Assembly (NCBI GenBank): GCA_041686355.1
Contig: JAWLDZ010000061.1
Span: 1-14,756, forward strand
Reading direction: 5' to 3'
DNA length: 14,756 nucleotides
Origin: DSBN01 sp041686355
Lineage (GTDB): Bacteria; Spirochaetota; Spirochaetia; DSM-16054; Sediminispirochaetaceae
Shown here: piece by piece, positions 1-6,046 of the stretch
Layout: every line of letters starts with the position of its first letter
How positions within the stretch are numbered: position 1 is the stretch's first letter
Made by a program: the position numbers and the translations under genes
The notes under the pieces: model-generated
What the model saw: the letters and a program-made list of their open reading frames with translations, nothing else
Told to the model about the DNA's origin: nothing
The model's database searches: none

Positions 1-1
1 T

Positions 2-75
2 TACGTCCAGGAGGATTCGAACCTCCGACCTACGGCTTAGAAGGCCGTTGCTCTATCCAGCTGAGCTATGGACGC
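2..75 (-). tRNA. tRNA-Arg (anticodon TCT)
   Basis: The reverse strand folds into a complete cloverleaf. The acceptor strand GCGTCCA pairs with TGGACGT, with G1-U72 as a wobble pair. A five-pair anticodon stem (ACGGC/GCCGT) encloses the loop CTTCTAA, giving anticodon TCT, which reads AGA and AGG arginine codons. The T arm carries GGTTCGAATCC and the D arm carries AGCTCAG. The discriminator base is A at position 2. CCA is not encoded, so the 3' end must be added after transcription. It lies downstream of tRNA-Pro and is probably cotranscribed with it. Confidence 0.97.
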
Positions 76-86
76 ATATGAACCTC

Positions 87-116
87 CGGGCGTGTTTAAC
101 CGACGCTCGGCGCCCG
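87..116 (-). other. Stem-loop in the spacer between the two tRNAs
   Basis: The 58-bp spacer between the tRNAs contains an outer inverted repeat CGGGCG/CGCCCG (87-92 and 111-116) and a nested CCGA/TCGG (100-103 and 107-110). The two stems would stack on one side and leave a 7-nt bulge on the other. It could be a processing structure in the tRNA precursor. There is no T run after it, so it does not look like a terminator. The function is inference. Confidence 0.35.
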
Positions 117-133
117 AATAGCCAATAAATAAA

Positions 134-206
134 TCGGGGTGGCCGGACTCGAACCGGCGGTCTCCTGCTCCCAAAGCAGGCGCCTTAGCCACTAGGCTAC
201 ACCCCG
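134..206 (-). tRNA. tRNA-Pro (anticodon TGG)
   Basis: The reverse strand gives a full cloverleaf with acceptor CGGGGTG/CACCCCG. The anticodon stem CCTGC/GCAGG encloses the loop TTTGGGA, so the anticodon is TGG (proline CCN codons). The T arm carries GGTTCGAGTCC. The discriminator is A at 134, and CCA is not encoded. It is the first gene of a two-tRNA unit; the promoter just upstream leaves a 5' leader of roughly ten nucleotides. Confidence 0.97.
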
Positions 207-221
207 TAATAGGTGAGGCTC

Positions 222-250
222 AGTATATCTATTTCTAAAATGCTGGTCAA
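222..250 (-). promoter_or_regulatory. Sigma70-type promoter of the tRNA-Pro/tRNA-Arg unit
   Basis: On the minus strand TTGACC (250-245) and TATACT (227-222) are separated by 17 bp, a near-consensus sigma70 promoter. The expected start near 215 lies just upstream of the mature tRNA-Pro end at 206. It sits between the tRNAs and the stop codon of the metalloregulator gene. Confidence 0.75.
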
Positions 251-275
251 GATAGGCTTCTCGTCTACCCATCGC

Positions 276-749
276 CTACTCGTTGTCAGGCAGCTTGGTT
301 CCTTCATCATCCGGTTTGATAATTTTGCTCCACCCTTCGCTGTCGTATGACTTTTCAAGTAGTTCTGTTTCTGTAAAATGGGTAAGGTGTTTTAGGCGGC
401 GGGCGATCTCCGGGGAAATCACGTGTTCAATTCGGCAGGCGGTATCCTGGGCCTCTTCTACCGGCAGGCAGAGAACTTTATGCAGAAATCCTGCTACGGC
501 GAAATGGCGTTCAGTAACCGATTTTGCGATTTCCATGCCCCTTTCAGTCAGGACAATATACGAGTTCTTCTCATAGTTGACCAGACCACGTTCCTTAAGG
601 GCTTTTAAGGCCGAGGTAACCGAGGGCATCTGTACATTCAGGGCGGCAGCGATATCTTTTACACGGGCCACCCGATTTTGTGTTTCCAGGGTGAGGATTG
701 TTTCAAGATAATCTTCCATACTCGGCGAAAGTGGTACATCCGGGGTCAT
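276..749 (-). CDS. DtxR/MntR-family metal-dependent transcriptional repressor (short, TroR-like)
   Basis: This 157-residue protein is a metal-sensing DNA-binding repressor. Such proteins control uptake or storage of manganese, iron or zinc. Residues 8-75 form the winged helix, with the recognition-helix region around ALNVQMPSVTSALKAL (36-51). Residues 76-140 form the dimerisation and metal domain. There is no C-terminal SH3-like domain, so the length fits MntR or TroR rather than full DtxR. Aligned from memory to B. subtilis MntR, D13, E16, H82, E108 and H109 match metal ligands. Position 105 is Cys, as in DtxR (C-x-x-E-H), where MntR has Glu. The site is therefore a mixture of the two classes, and the preferred metal cannot be read off. 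The start at 749 aligns with the family N-terminus; no Shine-Dalgarno is visible and the best promoter leaves almost no leader. No metal transporter gene adjoins it here. Confidence 0.9.
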   Translation of the reverse strand: MTPDVPLSPSMEDYLETILTLETQNRVARVKDIAAALNVQMPSVTSALKALKERGLVNYEKNSYIVLTERGMEIAKSVTERHFAVAGFLHKVLCLPVEEAQDTACRIEHVISPEIARRLKHLTHFTETELLEKSYDSEGWSKIIKPDDEGTKLPDNE

Positions 750-758
750 GTCAGTTCT

Positions 759-787
759 ACTATACCCGACTTTAAGATTTTCAGCAA
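759..787 (-). promoter_or_regulatory. Candidate promoter of the metalloregulator gene
   Basis: On the minus strand TTGCTG (787-782) and TATAGT (764-759) are spaced by 17 bp. The predicted start near 752 is only a few bases from the ATG at 749, which would give a near-leaderless mRNA. That agrees with the missing Shine-Dalgarno. Confidence 0.45.
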
Positions 788-793
788 TGTGTT

Positions 794-813
794 ATGTTTT
801 ATATCATGTTTTA
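794..813. promoter_or_regulatory. Direct repeat ATGTTTTA x2, candidate operator
   Basis: ATGTTTTA occurs at 794-801 and 806-813, exactly 12 bp apart, in the 34-bp gap between the -35 elements of two opposed promoters. A regulator bound here could affect both the metalloregulator gene and the signalling gene. Autoregulation by the adjacent DtxR-type protein is a plausible inference. However, most known operators of that family are palindromes, and this is a direct repeat. Confidence 0.35.
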
Positions 814-821
814 CATCAGAA

Positions 822-849
822 TTGACATTCTTTCATACTCACTTATAAT
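822..849 (+). promoter_or_regulatory. Consensus sigma70 promoter upstream of the HPt/REC/GGDEF gene
   Basis: Perfect TTGACA (822-827) and perfect TATAAT (844-849) are separated by 16 bp. Transcription would start near 856. It reads towards the signalling gene and lies back to back with the metalloregulator promoter. Confidence 0.75.
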
Positions 850-871
850 CAAATATAGGGAGTTAGAAATA

Positions 872-952
872 GTGCGAAATGTTTTTCCCTGTGTGCATAT
901 GCCGAAATGGGCCAATTCCTGTGCAGAAAAAGTACAGAAATATGCACAATAA
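872..952 (+). other. Possible 26-codon leader ORF overlapping the downstream start codon
   Basis: GGGAG at 858-862 lies 9 nt before a GTG at 872. That GTG opens a 26-codon frame ending in TAA at 950-952, eight bases past the start of the likely downstream ATG at 942. It is the only well-placed ribosome-binding site near the cyclase gene. Translation of the leader could deliver ribosomes to the ATG by coupling. The peptide resembles nothing I recognise, and chance is a serious alternative. Confidence 0.22.
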
Positions 953-2642
953 TCAAAAAAGGAACAAGCAGGTGGAATTATCCGAAGAAGTAAAAAGGCA
1001 GTTAGCTGCTCTTAGCGACGATTTTACTCAGCAGCTGCCCACCCGTGTAAAGGAGCTGCAGAAAGGCCTTTCAGCACTCAAAGAAACTGCCGATATTGAA
1101 GGTATGAAGAACTTTCGACTTATGGTACATAAGCTTGCCGGTTCTGCCGCAACCTTTGGGCACGAGAACCTTTCATTTGAAGCGAAGGAATTTGAGGCAT
1201 ACCTTGAAGACTTCATAGAAAATACAAATGCACCATCTCCTATTGACTGGAAGAAAATTGAGCGGTATTTGGAGCACTTGAAAACTGCTGTAGGGGATGT
1301 TGATGATCTGGAGGAGTTGCAAGCTCCGGAGGAGATAGAAGAACCTCTTACGACAGATCAAGATGTTCAAGAATTACATTATCACAAAACCATCTATCTT
1401 TTTGGGTTTCCAATCGATTTGGTGGTGGAGCTATCCAAACAGCTGGGTTTTTACGGGTATACTGTGAAAGTGCTTCCCGGGCTGGAAGAATTAGAAAAGG
1501 CTCTGGAAACCGGCAGTTCTCAGCTTATTTTTGTGCATACCCGTCAGTTTGAAGCAGCAGAGTGGTTCCCAAAACAGCTGTCGCGACTAAAAAAACGGTA
1601 TGCAAAAGAGCTGTATATTGTATTTATCTCAGAGGAGGATACTTTTGAACTGCGTCTATCCTCGGTACGGGCCGGGGGAGAAGCATTTTATGTACTGCCC
1701 CTGGATATCGGGCAATTGATGGACAAAATTGAATCGCTTGTAAACCGAGAAAAAGAAAATCCCTATCATGTGTTAATTGTAGATGATGATCAGGAGCAGG
1801 TTGCCTATTATGCACTCTTACTGCAACAGGCTGGTATGATCACTTCGGTTGCCTCCGATCCGATGAAAGTTTTGAGTGTCTTGGTGGAATCAAAACCTGA
1901 CCTTATCCTTATGGATATTTATATGCCAGGCTGCAGCGGTACCGAGCTTACCCGTCTGTTACGTCAGCATGATGCATTTATCACTATTCCAATCATTTTT
2001 TTAACCTTCGAATCATCTAAAGAGCGTCAGCTTTCGGCAATCCGGCAGGGGGGGGATGATTTCCTCACCAAACCGATCAGAGCCGACAACTTAATCTCGG
2101 TGGTAAGCCTGCGGGCACAGCGTAATCGTAATTTACGTTACTTCATGGAGCGGGATTCACTCACAGGCCTTCTCAATCATTCCAACCTAAAAGAGCAGCT
2201 GCAGCGTGAAATAATGCGCTGCAGCCGTACTAGTTTGCCCCTCAGCTTTGCCATGATCGATGCCGACCACTTTAAAAAGGTAAATGATACCTACGGACAT
2301 CTTACCGGAGATCGTGTGCTTAAATCATTGGCGCGTATTTTACAGGACCGCCTGCGCCGGACTGATATCCTCGGGCGTTACGGGGGTGAAGAGTTTGGGG
2401 TTATACTACTGAATACTGATGCTAAGAAGGCTGTCGCGATTATGGATGAAATTAGGGCCAACTTTTCCCGGGTTATTCACCATGCAGAGCATCAGGAGTT
2501 TAGTGTCACCTTTTCGTGTGGAATAGCCTCTTTTCCGGCGGTAAGAAATGCGGCAAAACTGAATGAGGCCTCCGACGCGGCCCTCTATGCCGCCAAAGAA
2601 TCCGGTCGAAACCGGGTTCTTCACTTTGATAAAATCTCTTAG
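942..2642 (+). CDS. HPt - degenerate receiver - receiver - GGDEF diguanylate cyclase
   Basis: This cytoplasmic signalling protein is predicted to make cyclic di-GMP under phosphorelay control. Numbering is from the ATG at 942 (566 residues). An HPt domain (about 10-120) has the phosphorylatable H63 in the form H-K-L-A-G-S-A. A receiver-like fold at about 148-270 lacks the acidic pocket and the phosphoacceptor Asp. A full receiver at about 275-390 has D281-D283, acceptor D325 (LILMDIYMPG), T355 and K377. The GGDEF domain (about 400-566) has an active GGEEF motif at 481-485 and an intact RxxD inhibitory site at 472-475. No membrane segment is visible. The reading frame stays open back to an ATG at 879, but those 21 residues look unlike a domain and their ribosome site is too distant; I prefer 942, although its own Shine-Dalgarno is poor. 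No histidine kinase is adjacent, so its partner must lie elsewhere. Confidence 0.9.
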   Translation: MHNNQKRNKQVELSEEVKRQLAALSDDFTQQLPTRVKELQKGLSALKETADIEGMKNFRLMVHKLAGSAATFGHENLSFEAKEFEAYLEDFIENTNAPSPIDWKKIERYLEHLKTAVGDVDDLEELQAPEEIEEPLTTDQDVQELHYHKTIYLFGFPIDLVVELSKQLGFYGYTVKVLPGLEELEKALETGSSQLIFVHTRQFEAAEWFPKQLSRLKKRYAKELYIVFISEEDTFELRLSSVRAGGEAFYVLPLDIGQLMDKIESLVNREKENPYHVLIVDDDQEQVAYYALLLQQAGMITSVASDPMKVLSVLVESKPDLILMDIYMPGCSGTELTRLLRQHDAFITIPIIFLTFESSKERQLSAIRQGGDDFLTKPIRADNLISVVSLRAQRNRNLRYFMERDSLTGLLNHSNLKEQLQREIMRCSRTSLPLSFAMIDADHFKKVNDTYGHLTGDRVLKSLARILQDRLRRTDILGRYGGEEFGVILLNTDAKKAVAIMDEIRANFSRVIHHAEHQEFSVTFSCGIASFPAVRNAAKLNEASDAALYAAKESGRNRVLHFDKIS

Positions 2643-2683
2643 CAGCGCACTTAAGCTGCCGGCACTAAGCCGAACTATACCAA

Positions 2684-3313
2684 TTAAACTCCGAATCCTC
2701 GTCTAAGCTGAATTTTCCACTCCAAAGCCCACTCTACATGCTCCCACCATCGGCGAAAATCTGGGCTGAAACGCATTGAGTACATTCCAATTCGGGTAGA
2801 CTCCAGGCTTCTTTCAGCGGAAAAATACTGTATGAACTCTCCTATATCTGCTTCATTGGCCGCTAAAAAAATCCCCTCCGCCGCCGGAAAGGGAGGGCTG
2901 CCGGCCGCCTCCGAAACCGGGGAGTCATGGGCTGGAGAGGCCGGTATCGGTGATTGCCCGGCGGCCAGAATCAGTTCCTGGAGCAAGTTCTCAGGCTGTA
3001 CAACTACACTTATATAGAGGTGTCCGGCCCGCAACATCGGCTCTCTAAGCTCAACCCGAGGTGTACCAGGCAACTGAAGCGCTTCGCCTGTGCTCTCCGC
3101 CGCGGCATTATCCAAACCGGCGGTCCCGGTAGAAAAACGGGCATACCCGCCGCTGTCCACCGGGGCTTCAAACCAGGCCAGGGGAATCACCGGTTCAAAG
3201 GCCAGAGCGGAGGCCAGACCGTGCTGCTGAAACAGCCTGTGCCGAAGGGACTGCAGCTTCAGACGAGTATGCTGGTTAGGAATGATGGAAAGAAGGTAGA
3301 ATTCGCGTGTCAT
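2684..3313 (-). CDS. Hypothetical protein, unrecognised
   Basis: I do not recognise this 209-residue protein. It has no signal peptide, membrane segment or clear catalytic motif. The ends look like a structured protein: residues 3-50 (EFYLLSIIPNQHTRLKLQSLR onward, with IPLAWF at 43-48) and residues 148-209, rich in Trp and Arg (RRWWEHVEWALEWK). Between them residues 118-146 are rich in Ala, Pro and Ser and are probably a disordered linker. The N-terminus loosely recalls the start of 2H phosphoesterases (LigT-like), but the HxT/S motifs are missing, so I do not assign that. An upstream TTG (3334) is possible; ATG at 3313 is the better start, with no clear Shine-Dalgarno. It converges on the cyclase gene across a 41-bp gap without an obvious terminator. 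The minus strand gives the more protein-like reading than the plus-strand frames here. Confidence 0.6.
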   Translation of the reverse strand: MTREFYLLSIIPNQHTRLKLQSLRHRLFQQHGLASALAFEPVIPLAWFEAPVDSGGYARFSTGTAGLDNAAAESTGEALQLPGTPRVELREPMLRAGHLYISVVVQPENLLQELILAAGQSPIPASPAHDSPVSEAAGSPPFPAAEGIFLAANEADIGEFIQYFSAERSLESTRIGMYSMRFSPDFRRWWEHVEWALEWKIQLRRGFGV

Positions 3314-3316
3314 TAT

Positions 3317-3345
3317 TTGCAAAAGATGACACAATAAATTACATT
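3317..3345 (+). promoter_or_regulatory. Candidate promoter of the nucleotidyltransferase-like gene
   Basis: TTGCAA (3317-3322) and TACATT (3340-3345) are separated by 17 bp in the divergent gap before the gene at 3402. Both boxes are imperfect. Confidence 0.35.
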
Positions 3346-3363
3346 GGTCAAATAGAAGGAGCG

Positions 3364-3379
3364 ATTCTCAGTTGAGAAT
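3364..3379. promoter_or_regulatory. Palindrome ATTCTCA-GT-TGAGAAT, possible operator or 5' UTR hairpin
   Basis: Two perfect 7-bp arms flank a 2-bp centre, 22 bp upstream of the ATG at 3402. As DNA this is a typical size for a dimeric repressor site. As RNA it could fold into a 6-bp stem with an AGTT tetraloop just before the ribosome-binding site. It overlaps the alternative starts at 3372 (TTG) and 3378 (ATG), which argues for 3402 as the real start. Confidence 0.4.
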
Positions 3380-3401
3380 GCCGTTAAAGGAGTACTGCTC
3401 G

Positions 3402-4172
3402 ATGAAAAGAAAAGTTCAGAGGGTATCCAGTTACATCACCGATCAACTGCAAATGATCGATGGCGTGGTTGCCATCACTCTGCATGAGTCAGCCGAAAGT
3501 GATATAAACGATCCCTACTTTTTTCTGAGTCTGGATGTCTATTACCACGGCGCCCTGCCGGACGCCGGTCGGCGCGAAAGTCTGTTTGAAGATGCCGGGG
3601 GCTTCGAAACCTCCTCCTACTCGACAAAAGACCGCTTTTTTATGGAAAAACTGCCCGTGCGAATAGAATATAAGCATATCACCCGGGTCGAACATCTGCT
3701 GCAGAACGTAGACGAGAACTTATGGGCCTTTCGAGAAACCGGTACCTATATGTTTTACCGGCTGGCCAAGGGCTCGGTCTTGTACGAGGACGGCGATTGG
3801 CTGAACCAAATTCGGTCACAACTCAGCCAGCTGCCGCACAATTTTTGGGAAGCCCTGCGGGAGGCCTACTTTTACAGTGCCGAGCACTACCTGGTCGATC
3901 TAAAATCGGCGGTACTGCAAAAGGACGACCTGTTTTATCTCATCTCCCTCTCCGGGTTCATAAAAAGCATCTGCAGTTTTCTCTTTGCCCTTAACCACCG
4001 CTTTGAGCCCTCGGGCCGGCAGCTGTTTCAGCAGACCCTCTCCCTCGATACCCTTCCTGAGAACTTTCGCGGCCGCTTTCACAGTATTCTGCGGGAAGAC
4101 CCCGAGTATCCCCCCGAGCGCAAGCAAGAAATTGCCGAGCTCATGACTCGTAGTATGATAAACTTGATGTAA
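3402..4172 (+). CDS. Nucleotidyltransferase-like protein (DUF4037-like)
   Basis: The 256-residue soluble protein looks like a polymerase-beta-type nucleotidyltransferase fold joined to a helical bundle. Residues 18-50 (DGVVAITLHESAESD, then FLSLDVYYHG at 41-50) sit where the family has its G-S and D-x-D elements. Here the glycine-serine motif is absent and only one Asp (D45) is kept in the SLDV strand, so catalysis is doubtful. E89 in RIEYKHI could be the third acidic position. The C-terminal half (150-230) is helical with FALNHRFEPSGRQLF (195-209), a pattern I associate with DUF4037 and HEPN-like substrate-binding domains. The assignment rests on pattern resemblance only. AAGGAG at 3387-3392 stands 9 nt before ATG 3402 and fixes the start. 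Its stop is 10 bp before the GTG of the lipoprotein gene, so the two are probably one operon. Confidence 0.65.
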   Translation: MKRKVQRVSSYITDQLQMIDGVVAITLHESAESDINDPYFFLSLDVYYHGALPDAGRRESLFEDAGGFETSSYSTKDRFFMEKLPVRIEYKHITRVEHLLQNVDENLWAFRETGTYMFYRLAKGSVLYEDGDWLNQIRSQLSQLPHNFWEALREAYFYSAEHYLVDLKSAVLQKDDLFYLISLSGFIKSICSFLFALNHRFEPSGRQLFQQTLSLDTLPENFRGRFHSILREDPEYPPERKQEIAELMTRSMINLM

Positions 4173-4182
4173 GGGGTCGTAA

Positions 4183-5952
4183 GTGAAGAAATACCGATAT
4201 CTCCTCTCTAAATTAATAATAAAAAAATTAATAATAATTTTTATAATAATGCTCTTACTCAGCCTTACGGGCTGTCGGGACCATACGGTCCAGAGCATCG
4301 ATCTGGGCTTGGACCCCCCCGTGGGGCAGGGCACTCTGCGCTTAATGCAGACGCCTATCGTCCCGGCCGAGCAGGAAGGGCAGCTCTTGGAAATAGAGGG
4401 GCGCCTCCAATCTCCGGTCTACGAAGTGGAATATCCGGAAGAGTTCTCCGCCCCGTCCACTGCGGTGGCCCTGCGCCTCGAATACCGCTCCGCCCTGGAC
4501 CTGCAGCTTCGTGTGTCCTATGACACAGGCGAGTCGCAGCACAACACGCTTCCCTCCGGCGACAGAAGCTCGGTAACCGCAGTAGTTCCCCTGGCAGCCG
4601 GCCTGCTCCGTGAGTTTCAGTTCCAAGCCCCGGGCGCCGGTACACGCGAAAAAAGCCCCGCCGGCGATCTCTTTCAGATAGAGGGCCTTGTCCTGCATGA
4701 ACTCGGCTCTCCGGACGATACGGACGAAGATGTGCCGGGGGTTGAAATAGCCTTCCAGCCCCCCGCCCGTCAATCGCCCCTGTACCAGCACCGATACCGC
4801 CTCGATTACAGCTACCGGCGCGAAGTACTTCCTGCAGAAGCTGCCGACAGCGACGAGGTGGAGCTGTGGGAGCCGGAGGAGCAGTCCACCCAGGAGATAG
4901 TTCCCCTGCGTCTTAGTTCGTCGGAGGACTCAGCCTCGTTTCGGCTGTTTGCCAAAGAGGGCGACCACTCCATCTATTTCTACTCCCAGGATCTTGAGTT
5001 TGCTCCCACGGAGATTACCGTTCAGACCAATCTGCCGGGGTTCCAGTTGCAGCAGGTATCCCGGCAGAGGGTCTCGCGGGGGGCAGCGGATACGCCGTCG
5101 CCGATTCCCGCGGATATGGGCACCATTCTGCGCTACAGGCAGCAGGCCTGGCGCCGCAGCGACTGGGAGTTGTTCTCGTGGAACCTGTTTCCCTCGATTC
5201 TTTTGTTTGATTTTAGGGATTACCACATCCAAGCGGCCTTTCTGAAACGGCTGGCCTTCTTTGTAGAGAAAAAGGGCAGCACCGGCACTCTCTTATCCAA
5301 CCGCGTACTTGAGCCGCTCCACGGTTGGAATGCCCATGACTACCGTGCGGAGGATCTGGCCGCTTTTTTCCAGACAGCCCGGGAACAGAACTTTCCCCTT
5401 AACCCGGAGGAGGAGCTGCTGCGCCGTATTCTGTTGGAACAGGGGGTAATTCGAAAGGCAGACGGTGAGTTTCTTCCCGGTGCTGGGGGCTTTATCTCCC
5501 TCTCCCAGGAGAGCAGCAGCCGGCTGCGCTACACCTTTGCCACTCACGAAGGCTATCACGGCCTCTATTTCGCCTCAGCCCAGTATCGTCAGGCGGTACA
5601 CGAGGTATGGACCGCACTTAGTGAGGATGAGCAGCAGTTCTGGAAGCTCTTTTTAGACTGGAAAAGCTACAATACCGAGGATGTATACCTGCTGGAGAAT
5701 GAGTTTCAGGCCTATCTCATGCAGCAGCACCGCTCGTACGTGGATACCTACTTTAAGGAGTACATTATACCCCGGTTCCTCTCGTTTTTTCCGGAGTACC
5801 AGGAGCAGGCGGACTACTTTTTAGCTCACTACGAGAAACATTTCAGCCGTTCCGCCCGGCTAATCGAAGAGGCGGCCCAGTCACTGGTCGGAATATCCGC
5901 CGGGGACCTGGTCTGCATAAGAGAGGCAGAGACGTTCATAGCAAAAAAATAA
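4183..5952 (+). CDS. Predicted lipoprotein with HExxH zinc-metallopeptidase motif
   Basis: The 589-residue protein begins with a lysine-rich n-region and a strongly hydrophobic stretch (16-28), then the lipobox L-T-G-C, so C31 should be lipidated and the protein anchored facing the periplasm. Residues 32-310 contain beta-rich, acidic sequence without a motif I know. The C-terminal part (about 320-589) carries T-HEGYH-GLYF, with a HExxH zinc motif at 455-459. ENEFQAY follows, in which E507 (or E505) could be the third ligand, as in gluzincins. The family is not one I can name, and no substrate is evident. The start is a GTG with GGGG at 4173-4176 overlapping the stop region of the gene before it. 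The codons for residues 10-23 are strikingly AT-rich within a GC-rich gene. It probably forms a transcriptional unit with the nucleotidyltransferase-like gene. Confidence 0.75.
   Translation: MKKYRYLLSKLIIKKLIIIFIIMLLLSLTGCRDHTVQSIDLGLDPPVGQGTLRLMQTPIVPAEQEGQLLEIEGRLQSPVYEVEYPEEFSAPSTAVALRLEYRSALDLQLRVSYDTGESQHNTLPSGDRSSVTAVVPLAAGLLREFQFQAPGAGTREKSPAGDLFQIEGLVLHELGSPDDTDEDVPGVEIAFQPPARQSPLYQHRYRLDYSYRREVLPAEAADSDEVELWEPEEQSTQEIVPLRLSSSEDSASFRLFAKEGDHSIYFYSQDLEFAPTEITVQTNLPGFQLQQVSRQRVSRGAADTPSPIPADMGTILRYRQQAWRRSDWELFSWNLFPSILLFDFRDYHIQAAFLKRLAFFVEKKGSTGTLLSNRVLEPLHGWNAHDYRAEDLAAFFQTAREQNFPLNPEEELLRRILLEQGVIRKADGEFLPGAGGFISLSQESSSRLRYTFATHEGYHGLYFASAQYRQAVHEVWTALSEDEQQFWKLFLDWKSYNTEDVYLLENEFQAYLMQQHRSYVDTYFKEYIIPRFLSFFPEYQEQADYFLAHYEKHFSRSARLIEEAAQSLVGISAGDLVCIREAETFIAKK
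4211..4237 (+). repeat. In-frame 15-bp direct repeat in the signal-peptide codons
   Basis: AATTAATAATAA occurs at 4211-4222 and 4226-4237, offset by 15 bp (five codons), and encodes KLIIKKLIII. The stretch 4209-4250 is almost pure A and T, made of AAA, TTA and ATA codons, and differs sharply from the surrounding gene. It may have arisen by slippage duplication, and could keep the 5' end of the message unstructured. Confidence 0.6.
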
Positions 5953-5971
5953 CCGCAGCGCGGCTAATGTC

Positions 5972-6000
5972 TTTACACTCTTGTACTAATCTGCTATGTT
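5972..6000 (+). promoter_or_regulatory. Promoter of rpmB
   Basis: TTTACA (5972-5977) and TATGTT (5995-6000) are separated by 17 bp. The predicted start near 6007 leaves a leader of about 40 nt before the rpmB ATG. A small CCGC-AGC-GCGG hairpin at 5953-5963 follows the lipoprotein stop but lacks a T tract. Confidence 0.5.
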
Positions 6001-6046
6001 TGCCATACTTCACTGCAGAGTAATAAACTGAAGGTAGGAATCAAAT

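Noticed and set aside
1..206. Integration site (att) or mobile element at the tRNA genes
   Set aside because: No integrase gene, no duplicated tRNA 3' end and no flanking repeat are visible inside the window.
2684..3313. 2'-5' RNA ligase/2H phosphoesterase identity for the orphan protein
   Set aside because: Only a vague N-terminal resemblance; neither of the two HxT/S catalytic motifs is present.
2954..3337. 127-codon plus-strand frame over the orphan gene
   Set aside because: Its Arg/Gly-rich composition and lack of a pattern suggest a shadow. The minus-strand reading has a more protein-like arrangement, although neither has a known homologue.
3900..4334. 144-codon minus-strand frame crossing the junction of the nucleotidyltransferase-like and lipoprotein genes
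   Set aside because: It crosses two well-supported plus-strand genes and their ribosome site; no recognisable domain.
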